From a virus: a stretch of DNA of 64,000 nt. Location: positions 1 to 64,000 of IMG/VR virus record IMGVR_UViG_3300013104_000004, one strand, 5' to 3'. Below the pieces are notes generated by a model that saw nothing but the letters and a program-made list of their open reading frames with translations, was not told where the DNA came from and made no database searches. Positions 33,607 through 41,054 of this stretch are shown here, piece by piece. The first letter of the stretch is position 1; every line of letters starts with the position of its first letter. The position numbers and the translations under genes are program-made.

Positions 33607-33856
33607 TGACGACGGAATCGACTGATCCCCCGGCCGTGCGACGACTCTTCGGACGAGCGAGGCTGATGCCCCGGTGGGGCCGCTTGGAGACAGCGATGAC
33701 GGGCGCGGCTTCCTCGGAATCCGACTGGACATCTGAACACCGTGGAAGCCGCGCCGCCCCTAACCACTCGTTGCACGGCATTTGCACGCCGTGACGCGAG
33801 CGAACACCCCAACGTACCGCCCCCGAGGCATAACACCTATGTCTAGTCAGGAAACT

Positions 33857-33878
33857 CTCAGCACGTGCTCACAGCGGC
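33857..33878 (+). repeat. Dispersed repeat copy 6
   Basis: CTCAGCACGTGCTCACAGCGGC, 41 bp upstream of the ATG at 33920. The same spacing (41 bp) is seen between copy 1 and the gene at 6552. Confidence 0.6.
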
Positions 33879-33919
33879 ACACTGAGCAACACCGGCGCCA
33901 AGGTGTCAGGGTGGAATGC

Positions 33920-34159
33920 ATGACTAGCGTGAGACAGGCAGCCGAGTTCATCGTCCCGGCAGCGCCCCGCCGCTACCGGCGGGCACCGCGCGCGCAGCGC
34001 ACCACCGCGACTGGCATCCGGCGACGACAGATCCCGGCGGCCGCAGTCTCGACCGCCCTCCAGCTCGCTGGCGGCGACGCGTCCCGGTTGCTATTCGATG
34101 GCGACGGCTCGGTCTACGTCCTCAACTCCCCGCGCCGTCAGGCCGATGGGACGGCATGA
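33920..34159 (+). CDS. Unknown 79-aa basic protein
   Basis: Starts MTSVRQAAEFIVPAA; the middle is Arg-rich and the C-terminus has LQLAGGDASRLLFDGDGSV, a pattern I associate with short actinophage proteins of unknown role. Overlaps the lipoprotein gene by four bases. Confidence 0.6.
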   Translation: MTSVRQAAEFIVPAAPRRYRRAPRAQRTTATGIRRRQIPAAAVSTALQLAGGDASRLLFDGDGSVYVLNSPRRQADGTA

Positions 34160-34485
34160 GGACTCGACTAGCGATCACCCTTCCCCTGCTCACCCTGGCC
34201 CTCGCGGCCTGTTCGGGCGGCACGCCCGCCGCCGCGCCGACGGCCGCCGCCGACGCGAATGAGGCCGCGTACCTCGCCGCCGCCAGCGCGTACCCAGACC
34301 TGGCCGACCTCAGCGACGACGAGATCCTGAAGCCCGCCTACCTGATCTGCCGGGAGCTCGCCGCCGGCCGTATCGCGAGCGAGGGCACGCTCACCTGGGC
34401 GGCCGGCAATCTCGACGTCACGCCGGTGAACACCGTCGCCGGGCTGAAGGCCACGACGCTCTGCCCCGACTGGTACAAGGGCTGA
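34156..34485 (+). CDS. Secreted lipoprotein (DUF732-like)
   Basis: 109 residues. A classic signal peptide (MRTRLAITLPLLTLALAAC) with lipobox Cys19, then an Ala/Pro linker and a small domain with two Cys (LICRELAAG; TTLCPDWYKG) as in DUF732. It should be anchored outside the cell membrane. Expressed as a single unit with its own terminator, it is a good candidate for a lysogenic conversion or superinfection-exclusion factor. Confidence 0.75.
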   Translation: MRTRLAITLPLLTLALAACSGGTPAAAPTAAADANEAAYLAAASAYPDLADLSDDEILKPAYLICRELAAGRIASEGTLTWAAGNLDVTPVNTVAGLKATTLCPDWYKG

Positions 34486-34492
34486 GACGAAC

Positions 34493-34526
34493 GAAGGCCC
34501 CGCCCGGATGATCGGGCGGGGCCTTC
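34493..34526. terminator. Bidirectional terminator
   Basis: GAAGGCCCCGCCCG and CGGGCGGGGCCTTC form a perfect 14-bp stem around GATGAT, between convergent genes 34156-34485 and 34536-34658. Confidence 0.85.
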
Positions 34527-34535
34527 GGCTGGACC

Positions 34536-34658
34536 CTAGCGCGGGCCGTCGGCGCCGCAGGTGGCGCAGGCGTACGCGCTGCCACCAGGGCCCCACGCAG
34601 GGATGACCCCGCGCCGCGGCGCCCAGCGGTGTCCGAAGATCCGGCAGAGCCAGCTCAT
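34536..34658 (-). CDS. Small Cys protein, 40 aa
   Basis: MSWLCRIFGHRWAPRR at the start and CATCGADGPR at the end give three Cys and one His, a common layout of tiny actinophage zinc-binding proteins. Start overlaps the previous stop. Confidence 0.6.
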   Translation of the reverse strand: MSWLCRIFGHRWAPRRGVIPAWGPGGSAYACATCGADGPR

Positions 34659-35365
34659 GCGCGCGGCGGCCAGGCCCACGAGCGCGGGTCGCCCTTGCAC
34701 GAGAACGGCACCGCGTACTCGCGGTAGTCGCCGCCGAGCCCGTGCACGAGCAGGTCGACCGTGGTGTCGTCCGGCAACTCCGCGACGAGGCTGGCCGGGC
34801 GCGAGGAGCCCGAGACCGAGCCGGCGTGGTGCTTCGGGTTCGCGCACCGGCACTGCGCCTTCACCGTCGGCAGCGCCTTCGCCCCGATGGGCGCCAGCAG
34901 GTCCAGCATCGCCTGGCCCTGGCCGGCGACGTCGACGTACAGCCCCAGCCCGCGCAGCGCCGGGTCACCGCCGCCGACAATGAGCTGGACGATCGAGTCT
35001 GCCGCGTCGACGAGCTTCAGCTCGTATGACGCCACCGCCCGGCGCTGGCGCTGCTCGCCCTTGCGGACGTGGACGAGGTGCACGACGCCGATCCAGGTCT
35101 CGACGACGAGGTACTGGCTCGGGAGCTCGGAGCCCCAGCGCTCGATCACCCCGGGGACCGTCGACTGGCGAGTGCGCAGCACCACCGCCGGCGAGATCAC
35201 GCCATCGCCCATCTTCGAGACGTAGTGCACGATCCGGCCCACCGTCGGCGGCAGCGGCGCGCAGTTCTCGAACGGGCACGACGGGCAGTAGCGGTGCGTG
35301 TCGTGGTACTCGGGCGTCGGGCATGCCTGCACGGCCGCCCTTTCCTTCTGCTCACAGCAGCTCAT
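34655..35365 (-). CDS. Unknown Cys-rich protein, 236 aa
   Basis: I choose ATG 35365 (GGAG nine bases upstream) because the upstream ATGs lie in or before the GTCGAT motif. The N-terminus is Cys-rich (MSCCEQ, CPSCPFENC), then a beta domain (VGRIVHYVSKMGDG) seen in many phage proteins of unknown role, and a C-terminal part with CRCANPKHH. It may bind zinc. Function unknown. Confidence 0.6.
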   Translation of the reverse strand: MSCCEQKERAAVQACPTPEYHDTHRYCPSCPFENCAPLPPTVGRIVHYVSKMGDGVISPAVVLRTRQSTVPGVIERWGSELPSQYLVVETWIGVVHLVHVRKGEQRQRRAVASYELKLVDAADSIVQLIVGGGDPALRGLGLYVDVAGQGQAMLDLLAPIGAKALPTVKAQCRCANPKHHAGSVSGSSRPASLVAELPDDTTVDLLVHGLGGDYREYAVPFSCKGDPRSWAWPPRA

Positions 35366-35408
35366 GGCCTGCTCCAGTTCCTGGTCCTTCGCGAGAACCA
35401 CTCTCACG

Positions 35409-35426
35409 ATGCCCCCGGGCATCGAC
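35409..35426 (-). promoter_or_regulatory. GTCGAT-N6-GGGCAT motif, candidate promoter
   Basis: Strict copy 44 bp upstream of the ATG at 35365, with a dispersed repeat (35444-35464) about 20 bp further upstream. Confidence 0.45.
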
Positions 35427-35443
35427 ACATCCCGTCGTCACTG

Positions 35444-35464
35444 CTGAGCACCTGCGCACAGCGG
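35444..35464. repeat. Dispersed repeat copy 7
   Basis: CTGAGCACCTGCGCACAGCGG on the plus strand, upstream of the minus-strand 35365 gene and adjacent to a GTCGAT motif. Confidence 0.6.
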
Positions 35465-35526
35465 ATTATCGAAAAACGCCGAGAGTTCCATCGCGGAAGC
35501 GGACCTGCCGTGGTGCCTGGCGCGAA

Positions 35527-35556
35527 AATCCCCCCCGGTCGGTTAACCGGGGGGGA
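35527..35556. terminator. Bidirectional terminator
   Basis: ATCCCCCCCGGT and ACCGGGGGGGAT form a perfect 12-bp stem, ending the 378-aa orphan gene on the minus strand. Confidence 0.8.
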
Positions 35557-35576
35557 TCGTTCGCTGTGCGGGATCG

Positions 35577-36713
35577 TCAGCGCGCCATGCGTGCCCGGAG
35601 TGCGGCCAGCGTGTCGCGCGCGGCGTCCGCCTTGACGCGCTCCGGCGCCTTGCGGGTGGCGGCGCGACGGGCGCCGGTGCCGTTGCTCGCAGCCAGCACG
35701 TAGGACCCGCCGACAGCGGGACCCGCCAGGCGCTCCGGGCTGACAGTGTGCCCGTGCGAGAGAGACACGCGCCGGAGTGCGTCCCGCTGTCCGTCGGCGC
35801 CGATGCCCTGCCCGGAGCCGAGGCCGCGCGTCATGGCGGTAGCGACAGCGGACCGGTACAGCCCTGAGGTGAGGTGCGGGACCGGGCGCGCGGCAGGCGG
35901 GCAGGGGACCGGACCCGCCAGCACGTGCACGGGCTGATATCCGAGCGCGTACGGGTACCCGTTGCTGTCAGTGAGCTCGGGGGACCGGCGCCCGATGGCA
36001 CGCACCCCCGGGCGCTGTCCGTCCCGCACGGACTGGCGCCACGTGCGGACCATGGCGCGCGCCGGGCGCTCCGCCAGTCCGTCGCGGTCCCGCTGTCCGC
36101 CAGCGCTGACGACGACAGCGCCGCGCCGGATGACGCGGCCTGCGTAGGTGTGCGCCACGGTCCGCACGTCGGCGGGCGCGTCGTCAGCGGCCAGCACGTC
36201 CGCCACGGGCGCGCCGACAGCGGCCAGCGCGACGGCCAGCGCGTCCCGCACGTCCGCCACGGTCCGCGTGTCGTCGGCGCCAGTGAGCGCCCGTGCGAGG
36301 CGCGTCGCGACGACGCGGCCGGACGCGCTCACCACGTCAACGATCGGCGCATGCGTGCCACGGGCAGGTACGTCGTCGCACGTGCGGCCGTCGCTGTCGC
36401 GCGACCCCAGAACGGCCGACAGCACGAGTGCCGTGGTGATATCCGGGCACGCGGCACGGGCGGCGCGGATACCGTCGGCGACAGCGTCCGCCAGCGTGTG
36501 CGGCGCCGCCACGGGCGCGGCGCCCGCCATGGCGTGCAACGTCTCCAACGGGACCGCGATCTCACGCGTACCCGTCGCGTCCCGCATGGCGCCGGTCACG
36601 GCTCCGTGTGCGTCGGGCTCCGCCCGGATGCCAGTCACGGCCGTCAGCGCGGATTCAAGCGCGGCGCCCGTCAGCGTCGCGATGTGGTCCCAATCAATCG
36701 TCAGCGTGTGCAT
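35577..36713 (-). CDS. Orphan 378-aa protein
   Basis: ATG behind GGGAGACACA. Rich in Ala, Arg, Asp, Val and Thr and poor in Lys; no domain recognised. Segments such as HTLADAVADGIRAARAACPD and TRTVADVRDALAVALAAVG are amphipathic helices. It is a single-gene unit between a terminator and a divergent, hairpin-rich region. Its composition differs from its neighbours (CGT/GTC-rich), hinting at separate origin. Confidence 0.65.
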   Translation of the reverse strand: MHTLTIDWDHIATLTGAALESALTAVTGIRAEPDAHGAVTGAMRDATGTREIAVPLETLHAMAGAAPVAAPHTLADAVADGIRAARAACPDITTALVLSAVLGSRDSDGRTCDDVPARGTHAPIVDVVSASGRVVATRLARALTGADDTRTVADVRDALAVALAAVGAPVADVLAADDAPADVRTVAHTYAGRVIRRGAVVVSAGGQRDRDGLAERPARAMVRTWRQSVRDGQRPGVRAIGRRSPELTDSNGYPYALGYQPVHVLAGPVPCPPAARPVPHLTSGLYRSAVATAMTRGLGSGQGIGADGQRDALRRVSLSHGHTVSPERLAGPAVGGSYVLAASNGTGARRAATRKAPERVKADAARDTLAALRARMAR

Positions 36714-37101
36714 TGTGTCTCCCTAGTCTGGGCGCCCGTGTGGCGCCGCACTCATTCTGTCGGAATGTGCGCGGCGTTGCTTAACAGTGAGCGGCGCGAT
36801 TGTTTGCGCCGCTCGAAAGGCACGCAACGAACCGTGCCACCGACTTGCCTACGAGCTCGAAGCACAAACGAGCGCCCGCCGGCCTGCCTGCACGCCGGCG
36901 CACGCACACACGCTTCAGGGGCTCCAGTGGTGAGTTTTTCGGCCCTGCCAGTAGTGCGCCCGACTTCGGGCGCCGAAACGGTGCGCCGATTGCTTAGAGA
37001 TGAGGCACGGTGCACGGCGACGACGACAACGTCGAAACGGTGCGCGAGTTGCTTAGAGATGAGGGCGCCGCACGGTGCGGCGCACGACGAGCGGAGACGA
37101 C
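36714..37101 (+). promoter_or_regulatory. Structured leader with three TTGCTTA...RTGAG elements
   Basis: No gene is supported. Copies at 36777-36791, 36990-37005 and 37049-37064 share TTGCTTA-N3-RTGAG. The first and third are followed directly by strong hairpins (GAGCGGCGC/GCGCCGCTC; GCGCCGCA/TGCGGCGC). The last two also share CGAAACGGTGCGC just upstream. The first plus-strand early gene starts at 37102. Confidence 0.5.
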
Positions 37102-37254
37102 ATGGACTTCGAGACCTACGAGCGGCGCCTGCGTGCGCTGCACGTCCAGGTGGGACGCGGCTTTCTGACGCCGGATGAGGCGTTCATGGAGGCACACGAG
37201 ATCGCCGCCGAGTTCTGGATCCAGGCGATGACGCCGGTGGAGGTGCCCGCATGA
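37102..37254 (+). CDS. Unknown 50-aa protein
   Basis: ATG after GCGGAGACGAC. Helical, with aromatic residues (DFETYERRLRALHVQ; EIAAEFWIQAM). First gene of the long plus-strand operon; overlaps the next gene as ATGA. Confidence 0.58.
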   Translation: MDFETYERRLRALHVQVGRGFLTPDEAFMEAHEIAAEFWIQAMTPVEVPA

Positions 37255-37382
37255 CGTGGCACCCGCTTGACCTGCCAGCTCACCTCCAGCTCCCCGCCGA
37301 GGCGCCTCCCGCGCCGCCGGTGACGTTCCACGACGACCCGTGGCAGCACGACCCCGACCGCGCAACGCGGCGCGGGTTCTGA
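37251..37382 (+). CDS. Pro-rich 43-aa protein
   Basis: Starts in a four-base overlap. Rich in Pro, His and Asp (PAEAPPAPPVTFHDDPWQHD) and probably unstructured. Function unknown. Confidence 0.5.
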   Translation: MTWHPLDLPAHLQLPAEAPPAPPVTFHDDPWQHDPDRATRRGF

Positions 37383-38133
37383 GGCCGCTGCTGACTAGAC
37401 GCTCTGCATGCACACCGACCAGCTCGGGGCGCGTGTTGTCCGCCTAGTCGGACTGAATGACGCCTGCTAGAGCTCCCGCTCACAGCTTCCGGCGCCTTTC
37501 TCACCGGAAGTTGCTTGTAGGTGAGAGGTGGCGCCGCGAAACGTGGGGAAGCGATCCGCGGCGCCATCTTCCAGTCTTCCCGAAAGAGTCATTCTTCCGG
37601 GCGCAATCCGTGAAAATCGACCCCACCGAAAGGAGGTAGGAAATGCCCTTCTTCCAGCACGCCGCCATATTACCGTGGCCGCTGCACACCTGATCGACAG
37701 ATCCCGCAGCCCCGCGGGGGTGAGTGACAGGAATGTGCCCAGCCGGCCAAAACCAGGCACGACCGAGAAAGCGGCATCCGACTCAGCCGCACGGACTCGC
37801 CGGAGTTCCGGCCCATTGGGGAAGGGCGAATCGAACCGGCAACAGTTGACCAGCGCTGTAGACCACCCGTGCATCCCGGCACGGGCCCAAGGCTGGCACC
37901 GGGTAAGCCCCCTGCCGGTCAAGCACCTACAGAGCGGGACGACGTGAGGCCTGCGAGCACCAGTAGCGCTGCTGGTGCTGAGCCTGGCTGACCTCCTCGT
38001 CCGACGCAGAGACCTAGCGAACCAGCACGGCGCTGACGTTCTGCATCCACCCCGACCTTCCGAGCTCGGGGTGGGTGTTGTTCGGCAGCCCCTGTCCGAA
38101 CCACCCGAACGACACCTAGAGAGTGAGCACCCC
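37383..38133 (+). promoter_or_regulatory. Long structured leader region
   Basis: About 750 bp with no gene longer than a leader peptide. It holds a TTGCTTGTAGGTGAG element (37511-37525), competing stems CTTCCGG/CCGGAAG and CTCACC/GGTGAG, a 10-bp stem TGGCGCCGCG/CGCGGCGCCA (37528-37572), a leader peptide at 37643, and a CCACCCCGA/TCGGGGTGG hairpin near 38047-38075. It looks like attenuator-type control of the early genes downstream. Confidence 0.5.
37643..37693 (+). CDS. Possible 16-codon leader peptide
   Basis: ATG six bases after AAAGGAGGT, the best ribosome binding site in the window, opens a frame of only 16 codons (MPFFQHAAILPWPLHT). Its position after several hairpins and before more structure suggests a regulatory peptide. 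Confidence 0.45.
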   Translation: MPFFQHAAILPWPLHT

Positions 38134-38241
38134 ATGCGTGACGACAAGCGCAAGGCCAAGCAGGAGCAGACCCGCCGGAACTTCGAGCGGACGATGAAGA
38201 CGAAGCCCTACGTGGGCGCCGCCTCCACCGTCGAGATCTGA
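38134..38241 (+). CDS. Small basic protein, 35 aa
   Basis: ATG after AGAGAGTGAG. Very basic helix (RDDKRKAKQEQTRRNFERTM). Two bases before the next gene. Function unknown. Confidence 0.55.
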   Translation: MRDDKRKAKQEQTRRNFERTMKTKPYVGAASTVEI

Positions 38242-38243
38242 CC

Positions 38244-38492
38244 ATGGTCACCCTCGACAAGTCGCCCGCCATCCTCCAGGTCCGGGTCGACGTGCCCTTC
38301 ACCTACACGCTCACCGCCGGTCACTCGATCGTCGAGGCGTTCCTGGACCTGGACGAGTCCGACCAGCGTGCGGTCCTGCGCGGCGCGGCCATCGCCGTGC
38401 TCACCGGGCCGGAGGTTGACCTTCCGGGCCTGCTGGCGAAGATCAACGAGCAGGCCACGTGGGCCCGACTCGGGATCGGCGTGCCGCGGTGA
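38244..38492 (+). CDS. Unknown 82-aa protein
   Basis: A beta strand pair (LQVRVDVPFTYTLTAG) followed by helices. No family recognised. Overlaps the next gene by four bases. Confidence 0.6.
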   Translation: MVTLDKSPAILQVRVDVPFTYTLTAGHSIVEAFLDLDESDQRAVLRGAAIAVLTGPEVDLPGLLAKINEQATWARLGIGVPR

Positions 38493-38794
38493 GCGTCAGC
38501 CTGGCCAAGCGCCCGGTCATCCAGGGCCTGCTCTGGGTGTGCGACGACTGCCTCTTCGCCCGTGAGGGTGACGGGACCGAGGACCCGCACTGCGAGCCCT
38601 GGAACCGTGAGCCCGACACGGACGTGACGCTCGGCGTCGCCTACGGCCATGACGGCTGTGAGCACTCGCCCTACGCGGACGACTACGACGAGCACTCCGA
38701 GTCCTGCGAGATGCACACCTTCTCGTCCCGGTCCTGCGACGGCTGCGGCTGCCACCTGGCCGGCACGCGTCACGCCTACACCTGGTGGGCGTGA
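38489..38794 (+). CDS. Cys/His-rich small protein, 101 aa
   Basis: GTG start in overlap. CDDCLFAREG, then HCEPW, and near the C-terminus CDGCGCHLAGTRHAY give a likely zinc site. This layout recurs in actinophage early regions. Function unknown. Confidence 0.62.
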   Translation: MSVSLAKRPVIQGLLWVCDDCLFAREGDGTEDPHCEPWNREPDTDVTLGVAYGHDGCEHSPYADDYDEHSESCEMHTFSSRSCDGCGCHLAGTRHAYTWWA

Positions 38795-38925
38795 TGACCG
38801 GGAAGCACGTAGACACGGACCGGCCGCTGATCGTCGTGGACGTCGCCTACCGGGGGTACGTCCTGGAGTGGGCCTGGGGGACGCGCAAGCGCCCCCCCCA
38901 CTGGGCGCGGTGTGCCTGTGGCTGA
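38794..38925 (+). CDS. Unknown 43-aa protein
   Basis: ATG overlaps previous stop (TGATG). Two beta strands (LIVVDVAYRGYVLEWAWG) and a basic, Cys-containing end. Overlaps the next start by eight bases. Confidence 0.5.
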   Translation: MTGKHVDTDRPLIVVDVAYRGYVLEWAWGTRKRPPHWARCACG

Positions 38926-39064
38926 CTTCGAGCGCCTGGCTGCCGGTCTGTCGGACTACGACCGCACCACCTTGGAGTACCTGTTCTTCTCCGGCATCCG
39001 CGGTCCTGTTCTGGAACGCGTCGCCGCATCCCTTCGACCTTCGAGAAACGGAACCCCAGCATGA
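38918..39064 (+). CDS. Unknown 48-aa protein
   Basis: GTG start within the previous gene's end; helical (DRTTLEYLFFSGIRGPVLER). Ends overlapping the 39061 start. Confidence 0.5.
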   Translation: MADFERLAAGLSDYDRTTLEYLFFSGIRGPVLERVAASLRPSRNGTPA

Positions 39065-39387
39065 GTCACGCCTACCCGGACGGCTTCATCTACACCGGCA
39101 CGGTGAGCCACGGAACCCTGCGCTCCGAGGACCTGATCGCCACCTTCCTGCCGATCCTGTGCAACCTCGACCGGAACACGGCCAATCAGGTCGGTGACGG
39201 CGAGCACGACGAGGCGATCATCGAGACCGTGCCGTACCCGCTGCCGGACGAGCTGCTGGAGCCTGCCTCCGAACTGGCCCTGTGGCTCATCGAGAAGCTG
39301 GACGCTGCGGCGCCTGAGGGCTTCTACTTCGGCGCCCACGAGGGCGACGGCTCCGACTTCGGCTTCTGGCCCATCGAGGACGACTGA
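39061..39387 (+). CDS. Acidic 108-aa protein
   Basis: ATG overlaps the previous stop. Acidic (many Asp/Glu, ends GFWPIEDD) with a helical centre (ELALWLIEKLDAAAPEG). One of a series of small acidic proteins near ardA. No family recognised. Confidence 0.62.
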   Translation: MSHAYPDGFIYTGTVSHGTLRSEDLIATFLPILCNLDRNTANQVGDGEHDEAIIETVPYPLPDELLEPASELALWLIEKLDAAAPEGFYFGAHEGDGSDFGFWPIEDD

Positions 39388-39746
39388 TGGGCGCCCGCGT
39401 CGTCACGAACCACCACATCCGGCGCCTGCGCTCCTGGCAGGACCTTCCGGCCGACGCCCGCCCGGACTTCGACTACGTCGAGGAGGACGAGCGCTGGTCC
39501 GACCGCTTCGTCGAGTACCGCGGCGCCTGGCACGACGTCATGGACGCCCAGGTGCTCGGTGACGGCCGACCTTTCGGATGGCCGATCGCTCCCGACTCGC
39601 CCCTCCAGGGATGGAACGCCGCTGCCAGCGACTCCGCCTGGACCGCGACCATCTTCCGCTGGCCCACCGAGGTGGAGATCTTCCGCCACGACCTGTACTC
39701 CGACCGCGACGGCTACATCATCGTCGGTCGCTACATCTCCGACTGA
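39387..39746 (+). CDS. Acidic 119-aa protein
   Basis: ATG overlaps previous stop. Trp- and Asp-rich (EEDERWSDRFVEYRGAWHDV), beta-like end (DGYIIVGRYISD). No family recognised. Confidence 0.62.
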   Translation: MGARVVTNHHIRRLRSWQDLPADARPDFDYVEEDERWSDRFVEYRGAWHDVMDAQVLGDGRPFGWPIAPDSPLQGWNAAASDSAWTATIFRWPTEVEIFRHDLYSDRDGYIIVGRYISD

Positions 39747-39757
39747 GAGAGGCACGC

Positions 39758-40213
39758 ATGATGCTCACCTTGCGCATCCCGCCCGGCGCGACGCACGCCT
39801 GCTACGGCAAGCTCGTCGACGCCGCCGGCCGCCCGCACGATCTGGACAAGGTCATGGAGTGGGGCACCGCGATCCGCGTGCGGATCGAGGGGGACCAGAC
39901 CTTCGTGGACACCGGCGTCCGGGACCGGACCGTGCCCGACCTGCTGGCCTTCTCGTACCCCGACGGCTCGCATCTTCCAGGGACCGACACCGACCTCCAG
40001 GACCAGGCCCAGGCCTACGGGTGGGACGGTCTACTGACCGGCTTCACCGGGCAGTACGGCTACGGGGGGCCGTGCATGCACGCTTCGGAGTTCGTCGGCG
40101 GTGGGCTGGCCGACCACATCCTGACCACACCCGGCCTGTATGCCGTGACCGAGATCAGCGAGGACGACGGCGAGCCGGAGTCCTGGGCGATCGCCTACAA
40201 GGCCGCCGAGTGA
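39758..40213 (+). CDS. Unknown 151-aa protein
   Basis: ATG after GAGAGAGGC. Beta-rich (MLTLRIPPGATHACYGKLV) with a Gly-rich centre (GYGGPCMHASEFVGGGLAD). No motif recognised. Confidence 0.62.
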   Translation: MMLTLRIPPGATHACYGKLVDAAGRPHDLDKVMEWGTAIRVRIEGDQTFVDTGVRDRTVPDLLAFSYPDGSHLPGTDTDLQDQAQAYGWDGLLTGFTGQYGYGGPCMHASEFVGGGLADHILTTPGLYAVTEISEDDGEPESWAIAYKAAE

Positions 40214-40332
40214 CCCGCCGCTACCTCGCCATCCGCGCCTGCGTGCGCTTCCTGGTGGGCTTGACCTTCGCGGTCGCCTTCCTGTTCGTGACCGGCCTGC
40301 CGGTCTTCCTGCTCGGAGCCAACCCCTCCTGA
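40210..40332 (+). CDS. Single-span membrane peptide, 40 aa
   Basis: GTG start in a four-base overlap. After a basic start (VTRRYLAIRACVR) it is one hydrophobic helix (FLVGLTFAVAFLFVTGLPVF). Expected in the host membrane. Confidence 0.6.
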   Translation: MTRRYLAIRACVRFLVGLTFAVAFLFVTGLPVFLLGANPS

Positions 40333-40346
40333 GCGATTCCGCCACC

Positions 40347-40368
40347 GTGAGCACCTGCCCACAGATCC
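40347..40368 (+). repeat. Dispersed repeat copy 8
   Basis: GTGAGCACCTGCCCACAGATCC; the 5' part is perfect to the consensus. It begins the leader of the ardA operon. Confidence 0.6.
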
Positions 40369-40376
40369 ACTGCACC

Positions 40377-40430
40377 CCGGTCCGCCCTTCGGCGCCGGGG
40401 TTGCTTGTTGATGAGGGCCGCGTTCGCGGC
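40377..40430 (+). promoter_or_regulatory. Leader hairpin - TTGCTTGTTGATGAGG - hairpin element
   Basis: CCCCGG/CCGGGG hairpin, then TTGCTTGTTGATGAGG (40401-40416) overlapping into GCCGCG-TTCG-CGGC, then the ribosome site GAAAGGGGAG of ardA. Same plan as the elements near 36.8-37.1 and 37.5 kb. Confidence 0.5.
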
Positions 40431-40457
40431 ACACGACGTCCCTTGAAAGGGGAGCAC

Positions 40458-41054
40458 GTGAGCACCACGACGACTGACACGACGCCTCGCGTCTGGATCG
40501 GATCCCTGGCCGCCTACAACGCTGGCGACCTGCTGGGCGACTGGTTCGAGGCGATCGACTGCCCGACCGACGCTACCGAGTGGGTCACGCAGATGATCGC
40601 CCGCGGGCAGATCCCCGCCGGCGACGACTGGTACCTGACCGCCCTCATTCAGCGCCACGAGGAGATCTGGGTCTTCGACCACGACAACTTCCTCGGCCTG
40701 CTGAAGGGCGAGTGCTCGCCTTCCGAGGCCCAGCGCCTGGCCCAGCTGCTCGACGACGTGCAGGACGACCAGCGCGCCGCCTTCGGCGCCTGGGTCGGTG
40801 AGGGCAACGAGCCCGACACCTTCGAGGACCACTTCCATGGCGTCCACGAGTCCTTCCGGGACTACCTCAACGACTTCGTGCCCGACGTGCCGGACGAGCG
40901 TCCGCCGTCGTGGGACCACGAGGCCTGCGCCCGCCACGACGCCGCCGAGTTCTTCCGGCGGTACTTCGACTGGGCGGCCTACGTGCGCGAGATGGAGCAC
41001 GAGTACACCGTCATCCGCCTGGGAACCGACCAGTACGCGGTGTTCTCCGCATGA
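40458..41054 (+). CDS. ardA: Anti-restriction protein ArdA
   Basis: 198 residues from GTG 40458 after AAAGGGGAG. The N-terminus PRVWIGSLAAYNAGDLLGDW matches the ArdA opening, and the protein is strongly acidic throughout, as expected of ArdA, which mimics bent DNA and binds type I restriction-modification enzymes. The middle has helical acidic segments (CSPSEAQRLAQLLDDVQDDQ). First gene of a leader-controlled block, fitting early protection of incoming phage DNA. Confidence 0.88.
   Translation: MSTTTTDTTPRVWIGSLAAYNAGDLLGDWFEAIDCPTDATEWVTQMIARGQIPAGDDWYLTALIQRHEEIWVFDHDNFLGLLKGECSPSEAQRLAQLLDDVQDDQRAAFGAWVGEGNEPDTFEDHFHGVHESFRDYLNDFVPDVPDERPPSWDHEACARHDAAEFFRRYFDWAAYVREMEHEYTVIRLGTDQYAVFSA

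Larger units (their letters stand above)
32991..33919. other. Control region with BoxA-like element
   Basis: About 930 bp between the minus-strand sigma operon and plus-strand genes. Many short frames occur, but none shows steady third-position G/C bias. Supported contents are a weak gene or remnant at 33024, the BoxA-like sequence at 33591 and a dispersed repeat at 33857. Confidence 0.5.

Noticed and set aside
33200-33800. Several overlapping frames of 60-130 codons on both strands
   Set aside because: None has a steady third-position G/C bias, a good ribosome site or a recognisable protein pattern. I treat the stretch as control sequence.
37408-37470. A 20-codon frame starting at ATG 37408
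   Set aside because: No ribosome binding site, and it lies in a predicted hairpin (GACTAGACG with CGCCTAGTC).
37800-37890. A minus-strand tRNA look-alike with GGTTCGATTC
   Set aside because: The T-stem does not pair (GCCGG against CGCCC) and no acceptor stem can be formed, so the T-loop match is likely chance.
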